From Rubripirellula lacrimiformis (GTDB taxonomy: Bacteria > Planctomycetota > Planctomycetia > Pirellulales > Pirellulaceae), in assembly GCF_007741535.1 (NCBI RefSeq), contig NZ_CP036525.1, forward strand, positions 248,001 through 312,000: a stretch of 64,000 nucleotides of DNA, in the 5' to 3' direction. Both the position numbers and the translations under genes were made by a program. The notes beneath the pieces were generated by a model. That model was not told the origin of the DNA. It saw only the letters and a list, made by a program, of their open reading frames with translations, and made no database searches. Below, in pieces: positions 44,095 through 53,642 of this stretch; within the stretch, counting starts at the first letter, position 1, and each line of letters starts with the position of its first letter.

Positions 44095-46820
44095 CGGTAG
44101 GTGATCTCCAAAGGTTGGTTGCCTGGAATCGGGATCTGCCATTGTCCGATCGGGCCTTCCGTCACGATGGCGGGCTCGGATCCCGAATCGCTGGTCGAGG
44201 TCCAATGAATGGTCAGGCTGTTGCCGGTCTGGCGATCGCCGGTTTGAATCGTGTGGCGATCGATTCGGCGGATCGACTTGCCTTCGTAGGCAACCAGGAC
44301 CAACGCGGTGTCGGCGTGGTGATCCGTGCCAGCATCGTCGGCTTGGTTGGCGTCGGCATCGTCGTCTGCGGCAGCAAGGGCATCCGTCACGTCGCGGACA
44401 ACGCGGCGAAGTCCACCGTCGATCGGTTCGATCCGGTCCTCAATCATGCGTTGGTTGACCTGGTAGCGGAACGTTGGGGTCTTTGATTCGTCGATCGTGT
44501 ACCCGCGAAACCGGTACTTGGGCGGGGTGACCGGTTGGTTGGGATCCACGGCGCGGATGATCACCGACGCACCTTGTCCCAGTGGCATCGGGTGGTCGCC
44601 AAGCGGATCCACATCCGGTGCAAACCGTTCGAACCAGGTCGTCCGGGCGTCTAGGAATGGCCCCTTCCACAGCATCGCGACACGAGGATGAAGCGTGTCG
44701 AACGCGAAATGGTGTCCGTTGGGAAATCCAACGGCGATTGCATGCGTCCCCACGCCACCCATGAAGGTTCGCAGGATCTGCGGTTGGTCCGTTGGTTTCA
44801 GTTCGTAGTTTTTGCCACGACTTTCGGCAATCTTCGCGGGCAGTCCGATCCGTTCGGGCTGTTTCAAATACGCCCACATGGCCGCGATTTGATGCTGGGT
44901 GTTGCCATGCAAGATCGCTGGGTTCTGGCTTTTGCCGTCGGGAAAGAATGTCGGCATCCGAGTTCGATTCTTCAGGCTTCCCGGATCGAGGATGAACTTC
45001 GCAAACCAACTCGGGTGCATTCGTTTGTGCATGCCGGCAATGTCGATGCCAATCACGCTGTCCAGCACCTCGCCCTGAAACGCGTGGCATTGAACGCAGC
45101 CACCATCCATCAGTGACCGGCCGGCTTCGGCTAGTTCGGATGCGGTCGGCAGGGTTTGCGGGGGGCTGGTCTGTGATTTAGCCGATGGATCACGAAAGAC
45201 GTCTGCTTCGTTTCTGGTGTCGACTTCGTCTGCATCCGCCAATTGCTGGGGCAGTTGGGACACCATGGCGTGCCGAAATCCTGGCATGCGAACCGTCATG
45301 TGAGGCCGCAGACGCGTGCCCTTGTCGCCTCGCAGGACCGAGCCGATCCATTCGGATTTCAGTTTGCGTCCCACCCCATGCAGCGGTGGCGGTAGACGTC
45401 CTTCGTCGCCCAAATCGACCTGACGGACGGTTTCAAAATAGGGTTTGCGGAACCTTCCGACCCCACCGATTCCATCGCGTTGATGGCACCCATAGCAGTT
45501 CATCGTCAACAGCACCCGATCGACCGACTGGTGGGACGATTCATCACGATCCTGTGTTTCGGCCGCGGCATCGGTACCGGTGTTGGCTGCGATCGCATGG
45601 ATGATCGCATCGCGTTGTTGATCGTCTAATTGGTATCTTGGCGTAGAAGAATCGTTTGGATTCAGGCACGATTGGTCGGCGGCGACGTCCCAGTTGTCAC
45701 CGATCGGTTTGGCGAACGGAAGTTCGGGCAGCGGAAGCTTGTCGGCGGTGCCGGATGGTTGATTGGATGTGCGTTCTGTTTTGGGGCGGTTTTGAACGGG
45801 TTGGCCTTGGTCAGCCCGGCCAGCGTCGTGGCACTCCGTACAGCGAAGCGATGCAAACCACTGGCGTCCGCGTTGGATCGCGGCCGAATCGTCGACAGAA
45901 CCAGGCGCATCCACCGGCGGCCGATCACCCATCAGGTAGGTCGCGATGTCGGCTGATTCTTGTGGAGTCAGGTTCAGACTAGGCATCCGGCCGGCCGGCC
46001 GAACGGTGTCGGGTGAATGCAGGAAATGAGAAAGTGATTGGTAGGTGTATTTTTGGGGCAGCTTCGGAAGCGGGATCGATTCGACCCGCCGGGCATCGTT
46101 GGACAAACCTAGATCCGCCAATTCTTCGGGGTCCAGTTCTTCCAGCATGCGATCGATCGCGGACGTTGCGATGGATTCGACTTCGTAGTCGGCATCCGCG
46201 TCGTGACAGGCGACGCAGCCGACTTGGTGGTAAAGTTCGCGGCCCGTTGATGGATCGCCCTTGTTCCAAAATTCGTGTTCCACGGGAACCGCTCCGGTGG
46301 CTTTGATGACGGGGAAGTCCTGGCGAAGGCTGGACAAATAGGCGGCCAACGCATCGGTCGCTCGTCGCTTGGTTTCGATATCCAAGCTAGCCATCACGTC
46401 CGGCATGGTGGTGCCCGGCTTGGATTCGTGCGGTGACAACAAATATTCTTTCAGCCAATCCAGTTGGACTCGCCGACCGACGCCGGCCAAGTTCGGACCC
46501 CGTTTGGGTTGCCACGTCGGGACGGAAGATGCATGACAGGCTGTGCAGCTAAGTTCGCTGATTAGCAACGCCCCGCTGGTCACGTCATCGATTTCGCCGT
46601 GTCGGGCGAACCGATCGAACCCGGCCACCATCGGTGAATCCGCCGCAGATCCAAGCGTGCCGGTGACGATCACCACGCACAATGCGGCCCATGCCAGCAC
46701 CATCGGCAATCGCACCGGATGCCTTGTGGATGTCAGGCGTTGGTCCGTGCTGCGCACCGGATCATCGTCGTCGCTGGAAGAGGCCGAACTGAGCACGTGA
46801 TTCGTTCTGGTACTTGCCAT
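44088..46820 (-). CDS. Five-haem cytochrome c protein
   Basis: Protein of 910 residues. An N-terminal hydrophobic stretch (about 39-58, LPMVLAWAALCVVIVTGTLG) serves as signal or anchor. Five CxxCH haem sites occur: CTACH (92-96), CVACH (202-206), CTECH (327-331), CYGCH (442-446) and CVQCH (575-579). Likely methionine ligands follow several of them in TTMPD, GRMPS, VRMPG and TRMPT. The C-terminal ~250 residues have no haem site and look beta-rich. It would carry electrons in the periplasm. It lies between a Tat-type TIM-barrel gene (3 bp upstream) and the sorbosone-dehydrogenase-like gene (7-bp overlap), in one operon. Confidence 0.93.
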   Translation of the reverse strand: MASTRTNHVLSSASSSDDDDPVRSTDQRLTSTRHPVRLPMVLAWAALCVVIVTGTLGSAADSPMVAGFDRFARHGEIDDVTSGALLISELSCTACHASSVPTWQPKRGPNLAGVGRRVQLDWLKEYLLSPHESKPGTTMPDVMASLDIETKRRATDALAAYLSSLRQDFPVIKATGAVPVEHEFWNKGDPSTGRELYHQVGCVACHDADADYEVESIATSAIDRMLEELDPEELADLGLSNDARRVESIPLPKLPQKYTYQSLSHFLHSPDTVRPAGRMPSLNLTPQESADIATYLMGDRPPVDAPGSVDDSAAIQRGRQWFASLRCTECHDAGRADQGQPVQNRPKTERTSNQPSGTADKLPLPELPFAKPIGDNWDVAADQSCLNPNDSSTPRYQLDDQQRDAIIHAIAANTGTDAAAETQDRDESSHQSVDRVLLTMNCYGCHQRDGIGGVGRFRKPYFETVRQVDLGDEGRLPPPLHGVGRKLKSEWIGSVLRGDKGTRLRPHMTVRMPGFRHAMVSQLPQQLADADEVDTRNEADVFRDPSAKSQTSPPQTLPTASELAEAGRSLMDGGCVQCHAFQGEVLDSVIGIDIAGMHKRMHPSWFAKFILDPGSLKNRTRMPTFFPDGKSQNPAILHGNTQHQIAAMWAYLKQPERIGLPAKIAESRGKNYELKPTDQPQILRTFMGGVGTHAIAVGFPNGHHFAFDTLHPRVAMLWKGPFLDARTTWFERFAPDVDPLGDHPMPLGQGASVIIRAVDPNQPVTPPKYRFRGYTIDESKTPTFRYQVNQRMIEDRIEPIDGGLRRVVRDVTDALAAADDDADANQADDAGTDHHADTALVLVAYEGKSIRRIDRHTIQTGDRQTGNSLTIHWTSTSDSGSEPAIVTEGPIGQWQIPIPGNQPLEITYRW

Positions 46821-46823
46821 CGG

Positions 46824-47753
46824 TTACACCAACGTTTGCAGATGTCGTCTTGCTCGATTGATTTCCGCCGAAACGGCATCCGTCGAAACCAAGATCGGGA
46901 CACCGCGGGGAACCGGGTGCATGAAGATTTCGGTCCAGCCGCGATACTGGATCTGACGCAGTGCACCCACCAGCGGTCTGAAATCCAGGTCGCCACGGCC
47001 AGGCATCTGAAGCAGTTCTTGATCCTTGGGAAGCTTTTTCGTGCAGCCCATCCCGTGTTGCCATGCGTAGAACATCGCGATCGACGGTCCCAGGTCTGTG
47101 ATCAGTTTGGCCAGGAAATCAGCATCCTGGTCCAGGTGATAGGGGGCAAATGCGATCGCTAGGTTGGGGGACGGCAGCAGTTCGGCTAGCCACTTCATCC
47201 CGTCGGCAGATTCAAGCATTTGGTTGCCATGGTTTTCGATCGCGATCGTGACTCCGGTTTCCTCAGCCACGGCGAGATGCGGTTTCATCTTTTCAACAAA
47301 GCCAGCCATCGCGGATTTCAGTTCCGATCCTGATAGCCCACTGGGGCCGCTGGATCCGGTCACGATCAACTTGCATCCGAGCCGTTTGGCCAGCCGCATT
47401 TCATCGGCCAGTCCAAATGGTCCCAATTTGTACTGGGTGATGCACCCGAGTGAAGTGTTGTGCTGGGCTAGCAGCGATTCAAAGGCTGGTTCACCGATTT
47501 GATCCAGCTGTTCGCGTTGGTTCCCATGGACTTTGGGCCATAGGTCGATCGCCACGCTGCCGGTGCGTTTGACTTCGGCAAGGATGGCATCCAGGTCGCT
47601 GTAGCCATACATGCAGCTGGCCAGGATGTATTTCAGCGAAAACGATTTCGATGATTCGTTCTCGTCGGCACAGGCAAGGTCGGTAAAGGCGGATGCGGCG
47701 AACAGTCCGGTCGCCGTGGCCACGAACTGGCGACGTGATGGGGATGTGGGCAT
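46824..47753 (-). CDS. Sugar phosphate isomerase/epimerase-like protein, Tat signal
   Basis: Protein of 309 residues from the ATG at 47753. The N-terminus has a twin-arginine signal (SRRQFVATATGLFAASAF), predicting folded export. The rest is a TIM barrel of the xylose-isomerase-like/AP endonuclease 2 group: SVAIDLWPKVHG, CKLIVTGSSGPSG, VTIAIENHGNQ with the metal-binding glutamate, and the late YRGWTEIFMHP. Such exported barrels are common in planctomycetes and act on sugars or inositols, but the substrate cannot be read. It is 3 bp from the cytochrome gene and 7 bp after the DJ-1 gene. Confidence 0.85.
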   Translation of the reverse strand: MPTSPSRRQFVATATGLFAASAFTDLACADENESSKSFSLKYILASCMYGYSDLDAILAEVKRTGSVAIDLWPKVHGNQREQLDQIGEPAFESLLAQHNTSLGCITQYKLGPFGLADEMRLAKRLGCKLIVTGSSGPSGLSGSELKSAMAGFVEKMKPHLAVAEETGVTIAIENHGNQMLESADGMKWLAELLPSPNLAIAFAPYHLDQDADFLAKLITDLGPSIAMFYAWQHGMGCTKKLPKDQELLQMPGRGDLDFRPLVGALRQIQYRGWTEIFMHPVPRGVPILVSTDAVSAEINRARRHLQTLV

Positions 47754-47760
47754 GACGATC

Positions 47761-48333
47761 TCAGTTGGCGGCGGCGATGTGTTGTTCAATCAGTTTGATC
47801 CACGGTCCGACGTAGTGCCCGTTGTCGTGGTAGGTGCGTCCGCTGATCAGATTGCCGTCGATCACGCAGGCTTCGTCGACGTAGATGCCGCCACAGGATT
47901 CGAGGTCGAATTTGCATTTTGCCACCGTGGCCATGCGTCGACCGCGAACGCAATCGGCATAGGCCGGGATTTCGACACCATGACAAACGCTGGCGATCGG
48001 TTTGTTTTCGGCAAAGAAGTGTTTGGTGATTCGAACCAAGTCTTCGTCGTATCGGATGTACTCCGGTGCCCGACCGCCCGAGTACATGATCGCCACGTAT
48101 TCGCTGGGATCGATATCGGCGAACGCGATGTCGGCGTCGATGCTGTAGCCTTCCCATTCCTTGGTGATGGTCCAGCCCGGTTTGACCTCGTGCATCACCA
48201 TCTGGTACTTGCGCTTCTCAGGAGCCGCCACCACCGGTTGGATCCCCGCTTCGATCAGACGATAGAAGGGATACAGCGTGTCCACGGTCTCGGTGGCATC
48301 GCCAACGATGATCAAGGCTTTGGAGGGAAACAT
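47761..48333 (-). CDS. DJ-1/PfpI family protein
   Basis: Protein of 190 residues of the DJ-1/PfpI fold. The nucleophile elbow ASVCHGVEI contains the conserved cysteine with its following histidine. SKALIIVGDATETVDTLYPF is the first strand and acidic residue region, and YSGGRAPEYIRYD precedes the active site, as in PfpI/YhbO-type proteins. Possible activities are glyoxalase, deglycase-like or protease; none is proven. It opens the four-gene operon. Its ATG is preceded by seven bases and then a run of C on the coding strand, with no ribosome-binding site. Confidence 0.9.
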   Translation of the reverse strand: MFPSKALIIVGDATETVDTLYPFYRLIEAGIQPVVAAPEKRKYQMVMHEVKPGWTITKEWEGYSIDADIAFADIDPSEYVAIMYSGGRAPEYIRYDEDLVRITKHFFAENKPIASVCHGVEIPAYADCVRGRRMATVAKCKFDLESCGGIYVDEACVIDGNLISGRTYHDNGHYVGPWIKLIEQHIAAAN

Positions 48334-48340
48334 TTTAGGC

Positions 48341-48384
48341 GGGGGGGGGAGGATGGTCGGGGGGGGAAGGGTGGATGGCGGGGG
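48341..48384 (+). promoter_or_regulatory. G-run cluster upstream of the DJ-1 operon
   Basis: Runs of 9, 8, 3 and 5 guanines occur within 44 bp on the + strand, 8 bp upstream of the DJ-1 start codon on the opposite strand. This fits a G-quadruplex-forming sequence in the non-coding strand of the operon's leader. The rest of 48385-48599 shows no gene. Confidence 0.55.
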
Positions 48385-48599
48385 CGGCCGCTTGATTGGT
48401 CGGTTTCGACGAAACCCCGATCGTCGGATGATGGATCGATCAGCCAGTTGTTCGGTTCTTCGGATCGGTCTGCGAGCGCCACCGAAACATTGTAATGACT
48501 CGGTAGCGGTGGATGGGAACGGATTCGATCAAGTCCCCCAGGTTTTCGGATTCGCACATCCCGTCTCGGTTCTGCCTGCGGTGGCTGCCGCGGATCGAT

Positions 48600-50033
48600 C
48601 TACAGAACGGGGCCAAGAGTGGCGATGACGTTGTTCCAAATCCGCAGCATGGGTGACCAAGATTGGACGTCGTCGATGGTGACCGATTCTGAATCGGCGA
48701 TGTAAATCTGTTGCCGGTTGCGTACCGCTTTTGTCAGTTCCGCATCGTGCAACAGAACATCGTTTTCGTAGTTCAAGTCGAAGCTCCGCAAATCCATATT
48801 GGATGATCCGATGAACGTGATCACGCCGTCGACCGTCAACGTTTTGGCATGCAACAGGCCGCTGCGGAATTCGTAGATGATGACGCCCGAATCCAGCAGT
48901 CGCCGGTAATAGCTGCGGCTAGCGGCCGCGACGATCCAGGAATCATTTCGCTTGGGGAAAATCATGGTCACTTGGACGCCGCGGTGAGCGGCCGCACAGA
49001 TCGCATCCAGCACGGTTTGATCCGGCACGAAGTAGGGCGTCGAAATCGTCAGCTCTGTTTGTGCTTGCCCCATCAACAACGAGAACAGTTGCGGTGTGGA
49101 TCCATGCCGCTCGGTCGGCCCATCGCCAAACACCTGCGCAACGATTCCGTCGGGAAACTCATCCGCCACTGGTGAAGCCGGTTCGATCCAATCGTCGGAT
49201 GCGTGCAGCAACCAATCGCTAGAAAACAGCATCTGGGTTTGCGAAACGATGGGTCCCTGCAGTCGGACTAGAATATCGACCCAAGGGGCGTACTTGGCTT
49301 TGACGCGAAATTCAGGGTCCGCGCAGTTCTGGCTGCCGCAGTAACACACCGATCCGTCGATGACGGTGATCTTGCGGTGGTTGCGCAGGTCCAGTCGGCT
49401 GAACAGAATCGTTTGGATGATTTTTCGGAATGGCAAGGCGACCGCGACTCGGACACCCGCATCGCTCATTTCCTGCCAGCGTTTTGAACGGATCATGGCT
49501 CGTGAACCCAGCCCATCGGCCATTGCTCGGCACTTGACTCCCCGTCGGGCCGCGCGGATCAGTGCATCGGAAACATTGCGGCCTGTTTCATCGTTCAGCC
49601 AGATGTAATACAGCACGTCAACACGCTCGGTTGCCCGGTCGATGTCTTCGATCAATCGGGATCTTGCTGTCTTTGCATCCGCCATCAGTTCGGCGCGATT
49701 CCCCGCGGTCGTCGCAAACCCTTCGACCGACGCCGCATACCGAAACGCCGCTTGGTACTCTTTTGCCACTGTTCCGTTCAGTTTGGCCAACGCGCCCAAT
49801 GCATCGCCGCCTTCCCGGCGGACTTTGGACATCACCTCGGCATGCCGCCGGTGGATGGTGCGGCCCAGACTGGCTTCGCCAAACAAACCGAATGCGATCA
49901 CACCAAAATAGGGGACGGTGAAGATCACGAAAATCCACGCCAACCGCGCCGGTGATGAAAGGTCGTCACGCCACAGGATTCGCAGCGTGATGGCCACGAC
50001 CAACACCATGTGAATCACTACGAAGAAGATCAT
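48600..50033 (-). CDS. cls: Cardiolipin synthase (PLD family)
   Basis: Membrane phospholipid synthase of 477 residues that condenses phosphatidylglycerol to cardiolipin. Two N-terminal membrane helices lie at about 1-18 and 32-50. The first HKD motif is HRKITVIDG in LRNHRKITVIDGSVCYCGSQN; the second is HAKTLTVDG in LLHAKTLTVDGVITFIGSSN. Both keep the HxK(x)4D pattern, so it should be active. SNMDLRSFDLNYE is the family's typical C-terminal signature. Length is normal for bacterial ClsA. Confidence 0.93.
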   Translation of the reverse strand: MIFFVVIHMVLVVAITLRILWRDDLSSPARLAWIFVIFTVPYFGVIAFGLFGEASLGRTIHRRHAEVMSKVRREGGDALGALAKLNGTVAKEYQAAFRYAASVEGFATTAGNRAELMADAKTARSRLIEDIDRATERVDVLYYIWLNDETGRNVSDALIRAARRGVKCRAMADGLGSRAMIRSKRWQEMSDAGVRVAVALPFRKIIQTILFSRLDLRNHRKITVIDGSVCYCGSQNCADPEFRVKAKYAPWVDILVRLQGPIVSQTQMLFSSDWLLHASDDWIEPASPVADEFPDGIVAQVFGDGPTERHGSTPQLFSLLMGQAQTELTISTPYFVPDQTVLDAICAAAHRGVQVTMIFPKRNDSWIVAAASRSYYRRLLDSGVIIYEFRSGLLHAKTLTVDGVITFIGSSNMDLRSFDLNYENDVLLHDAELTKAVRNRQQIYIADSESVTIDDVQSWSPMLRIWNNVIATLGPVL

Positions 50034-50131
50034 GACCGTTGTTCCTAAAGCGGGCGGCAGGAGTCAGATTTGGACGAAACGCTGGCGGAATGTCTGTTGG
50101 CTGTTTTGCCAGGATTCCGATCGCCGAAGGG

Positions 50132-51127
50132 TCAGTTCAATGCGTTCCATGCCATCTGAACCGCTCCCGATACCGGGTGGCTGATCAGCTGAGTGTTTCG
50201 GAACACAACCGATTGCTTGGCCAGATGTGCTGTGATCTGAACCAATAAATCGGGTTGGTTCAGTAGCACACCGCCGGTGGCTGCCAGGGTTAGTTGGATG
50301 GCGGGGGTTCCTTGCTTGCGAACCACCGCAGCCACCATGGCGGCCAAGTCGGCCGCGGCGCTGGCGATGATCGACGTGGCGATCGCGTCCCCGTCGGCCG
50401 CCGCACCAAAGACGACTGACGCCAAAGACGCGATCTTGGCGCGATCGTACTGCCCCCCGTAAATCACGGGGATCATCTGCTGTGGCGCGGAGACTCCCAA
50501 CGCTTCACAAAAACGTTCCAGCAGTTTGGTGGCGTTGCCGCGTCCATCGGCGGCCTGGGTGGCGGCTCGCAATCCGTTGACCGCGATCGCGTACCCACTG
50601 CCTTCGTCGCCCATCAGCGGTCCCCAACCGCCACATCGCGTTGGGCTGCCGGACGGGCATCGCCCCAGCGCCAACGAACCGGTGCCCGAAATCAATGCGA
50701 TCCCATTTCCATCCGGAGCGGCCGCAAAGATCACCGGCACTGCGTCATTGGTGACCAGGACACGGTCGCTAGCGATCCGGTGTGCATGGGCCCAATCTTC
50801 CCACTGCGTCAGTTCGTGGGCTCGGTCGCAACCGGCGATTCCCAGACACAGCGACCGGACTTGGTGGCTTTCGATTTGCGCCGATGCAAGGGCTTGTTGG
50901 ATCGACTGGGCAACGTTTTGTGACGCCGTTTCAAAACCCACCACGCGCGGGTTGGACGGTCCGGATTGTCCTGTGCCAACAGGTTCCGGCGACGTCGTTT
51001 GACCGCATCTGGCCAACCATGTGTTCGTGGTCGATCCGCCACCATCGACCCCCAAGACGTATCCGGCATTCGCCGCATCGCCACCACCCGCCGCATCGAC
51101 ACCTGCTGACTGGCCCTGCGTGTTCAT
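50132..51127 (-). CDS. BadF/N-acetylglucosamine-kinase-like amino-sugar kinase
   Basis: ATPase of 331 residues of the ASKHA fold. The phosphate-binding motif GVDGGGSTTNTWLA is near residue 30; VTNDAVPVIFAAAPDGNGIALISGTGS carries the second phosphate and catalytic regions; and GGWGPLMGDEGSGYAI is typical of N-acetylglucosamine kinase relatives. The start is preceded by low-complexity Ala/Gly sequence. It overlaps murQ by 4 bp, so it probably phosphorylates an amino sugar from cell-wall recycling, either MurNAc, giving the MurQ substrate, or GlcNAc. I favour this over a benzoyl-CoA role because of the neighbours. Confidence 0.88.
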   Translation of the reverse strand: MNTQGQSAGVDAAGGGDAANAGYVLGVDGGGSTTNTWLARCGQTTSPEPVGTGQSGPSNPRVVGFETASQNVAQSIQQALASAQIESHQVRSLCLGIAGCDRAHELTQWEDWAHAHRIASDRVLVTNDAVPVIFAAAPDGNGIALISGTGSLALGRCPSGSPTRCGGWGPLMGDEGSGYAIAVNGLRAATQAADGRGNATKLLERFCEALGVSAPQQMIPVIYGGQYDRAKIASLASVVFGAAADGDAIATSIIASAAADLAAMVAAVVRKQGTPAIQLTLAATGGVLLNQPDLLVQITAHLAKQSVVFRNTQLISHPVSGAVQMAWNALN

Positions 51128-52053
51128 GAACCGGTGCTCGTATCGTCACCCAGTGCCGCGCGCAAATGGCCGTCGTGTTCAGACAGGATGTTCCTGGCCT
51201 GGTCAGCGGTCACGTTTCGGCGTTGCATCACGATGGCGGTTTTCAGTTCACCGCCCGCTGAATCCAGCAGAGTCTGGGCTTCGTCCAGATCAAGGTCGGT
51301 GAACTGGGTCACCAGCCGCCGCGAACGGTGCTTCAGTTTTTCGTTGGTCGCGCGAAGGTCAACCATTAAGTTGCCGTAGGTTTTTCCCAGCCGGATCATG
51401 GCGCCGGTGGTCAGCATGTTCAACACCATCTTGGTCGCCGTGCCGGCCTTCATGCGAGTCGATCCGGTGACCACTTCTGGTCCGACGACGGGAGCGATCA
51501 TGACGTCGCAGTGCGCCGAAAGTTCGCAAGTTTGGTTGCAGCTGAACCCGACGGTGCCCGCACCGATCTCGCGTGCGTATTGCAGGGCACCGATGACGTA
51601 GGGGGTTCGGCCGCTGGTGGCAATTCCGACCACAGTATCTTTGGCATTTAGATCGATCGATTGCAGATCTTGTTGGCCGACTTCGGGATGGTCTTCGGCA
51701 CCCTCGATCGCTCGCGTCAGCGCGGTGGGGCCGCCTGCGATCAGACCGACCACCCACTCCGGTGGCGTGTTGAAGGTGGGGGGGCACTCACTGGCATCCA
51801 GGACTCCCAGACGTCCCGAGGTACCGGCCCCGATGTAGATCAGCCGACCACCGGATCGCAGCGAACCGGCGACCAATTCGATCGCGGCGGCAATCGATTG
51901 GCGTTCTTTGGCCACCGCATCGGCAATCATGGCGTCTTGCCGGTTGATCACGTCAACGATGTCGATGGCTTCCAGCGTGTCGATGTTGGCCGACGCGGGG
52001 TTGGACGACTCGGTGGTTAGATTGTCCAAACTGGTTGGTTGTTGTCGGTTCAT
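51124..52053 (-). CDS. murQ: N-acetylmuramic acid 6-phosphate etherase
   Basis: Cleaves the lactyl ether of MurNAc 6-phosphate to give GlcNAc 6-phosphate and D-lactate. The 309-residue protein has the SIS fold: IYIGAGTSGRLGVLDASECPPTF is the active-site signature including the catalytic glutamate, followed by SGRTPYVIGAL, and then PEVVTGSTRMKAGTATKMVLNML, the second signature. The C-terminal helical domain is complete. Together with the overlapping kinase and the NamZ pair on the other side it forms a muramic-sugar salvage locus. It is divergent from the symporter gene. Confidence 0.97.
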   Translation of the reverse strand: MNRQQPTSLDNLTTESSNPASANIDTLEAIDIVDVINRQDAMIADAVAKERQSIAAAIELVAGSLRSGGRLIYIGAGTSGRLGVLDASECPPTFNTPPEWVVGLIAGGPTALTRAIEGAEDHPEVGQQDLQSIDLNAKDTVVGIATSGRTPYVIGALQYAREIGAGTVGFSCNQTCELSAHCDVMIAPVVGPEVVTGSTRMKAGTATKMVLNMLTTGAMIRLGKTYGNLMVDLRATNEKLKHRSRRLVTQFTDLDLDEAQTLLDSAGGELKTAIVMQRRNVTADQARNILSEHDGHLRAALGDDTSTGS

Positions 52054-52145
52054 GCATCAACCACAATTGGGGCTTCGAGCTTTGCGTTGCAATCAGCCGA
52101 GTCACCGTGACCGGCATCGAATTCAATTACCGCGAGGAATCTGTT

Positions 52146-53642
52146 TTGGCGATCCACCCGATCGATGCCACTATCGTTGTTGTGTACGTCGCAGCAATGA
52201 TTGCTTTCGGCGTATGGCTTGGTCGCGGTCAAAAAAACTTGTCGGGTTACTTGTTGGGCAATCGAGACTTGCCTTGGTGGGCCATTTTAGGTTCGATCGT
52301 TGCCACGGAAACTAGCACAGCAACTTTCTTGAGTGTACCTGGGATCGCGTTCGCCCAAGACGGCGACATGCGGTTTTTGCAACTGGCGATCGGCTTTTTA
52401 TTGGGCCGCGTCATCGTTTCGTACGTCTTCTTGCCTCGATATTTCGAGGGCAATCTGTACACGGCCTACGAAGTCTTGGATCGACGATTCGGCGGGGCCA
52501 CCAAGCAAACAGCGTCGCTGTTGTTCTTGGTCACTCGGAACCTGGGCGATGGCCTGCGGCTGTTTTTGGCCGGGATCGCGCTGGAAAAGGTCCTTGGCAT
52601 CGACCTGGTTCCCTGTATCGTCGTGATCGGGGTTGCCACGATCGTCTACACCTTTGTCGGCGGCATGAAGGCGGTGATCTGGAGCGACTGTATCCAGTTC
52701 GTTGTCTACATGATCGGCGGCATTTTGGCGTTTTGGATTTTGGTTGGATCGTTCGATGGTGGTTGGGATCGGTATCTGGAATTTGGCAGCCAGACGGGGC
52801 GATTCGACGTCCTGGATTTTCGGTGGCGAACCACGGATACGTTTTTCCTGCTGAATGATCCCTATACGTTTTGGGCTGGATTGGTCGGCGGGATCGTGTT
52901 GACTTTGGGGACCCATGGCACCGACCAAATGATGGTGCAGCGGTATTTGTGTGCACGCAACCAACGGGATGCTTCGCGAGCGTTGATCGCCAGCGGATTT
53001 GTCGTGCTATGCCAGTTCGCTTTGTTTTTGGCGTTGGGTGTCGCGCTTGCGTTGTTCTACACCGACGTTCAACCACAAACCTTTGAACGCGGCGACGAAG
53101 TCTTTGCTGCCTTTATCGTCGATCATCTGCCGATGGGGCTGCTGGGACTGACGCTGGCGGCTGTTTTCTCCGCTGCGATGTCGACCCTGTCCAGTTCGCT
53201 GAACTCGTCGGCAACCGCAGCGGTCAACGACTTCTATGTTCCCTGGACCCGGAAAGGTCAGGGGAATGTGGATGATTCCGATTCCAGTGGATTGTTGAAA
53301 GTCAGTCGCCGGATGACGGTGTTCTTTGGTGTGCTTCAGATTATCATCGGCATCGGTGCCAGTTACCTTTCGACCAGTGTGGTTGGGGATGCGTTGGCCA
53401 TCGCCGGGTTTACCGCAGGGATCCTATTGGGCATTTTTGCGTTGGGGATCTTCACGACGCGGGCCAACCAACGCGGTGCTTTGTTTGGCATGCTGGCAGG
53501 GATTCTGGTGCTGACGTCGATCAAGTTTGGTACTTCCGTTGCGTGGCCTTGGTTTGCTGTCGCAGGATCGTTCACTACGTTCACGGTTGGCTACGCGGCG
53601 AGTTGCTTGTTGCCTGTGTCACCTATCAAGGACCCCCGATGA
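52146..53642 (+). CDS. Sodium:solute symporter (SSS family)
   Basis: Inner-membrane transporter of 498 residues with about 13 helices. I choose the TTG at 52146 because GAGGA lies 8 bp upstream and the protein then begins just before TM1 (AIHPIDATIVVVYVAAMIAFG); GTG at 52107 and the ATG at 52035 are alternatives. Family segments include NRDLPWWAILGSIVATETSTATFLSVPG (sodium-site region) and LTLAAVFSAAMSTLSSSLNSSATA in the helix 8 region. Its stop overlaps the start of the first NamZ gene (ATGA), so it likely imports a muramic sugar or disaccharide freed outside. The substrate is inferred from context only. Confidence 0.9.
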   Translation: MAIHPIDATIVVVYVAAMIAFGVWLGRGQKNLSGYLLGNRDLPWWAILGSIVATETSTATFLSVPGIAFAQDGDMRFLQLAIGFLLGRVIVSYVFLPRYFEGNLYTAYEVLDRRFGGATKQTASLLFLVTRNLGDGLRLFLAGIALEKVLGIDLVPCIVVIGVATIVYTFVGGMKAVIWSDCIQFVVYMIGGILAFWILVGSFDGGWDRYLEFGSQTGRFDVLDFRWRTTDTFFLLNDPYTFWAGLVGGIVLTLGTHGTDQMMVQRYLCARNQRDASRALIASGFVVLCQFALFLALGVALALFYTDVQPQTFERGDEVFAAFIVDHLPMGLLGLTLAAVFSAAMSTLSSSLNSSATAAVNDFYVPWTRKGQGNVDDSDSSGLLKVSRRMTVFFGVLQIIIGIGASYLSTSVVGDALAIAGFTAGILLGIFALGIFTTRANQRGALFGMLAGILVLTSIKFGTSVAWPWFAVAGSFTTFTVGYAASCLLPVSPIKDPR

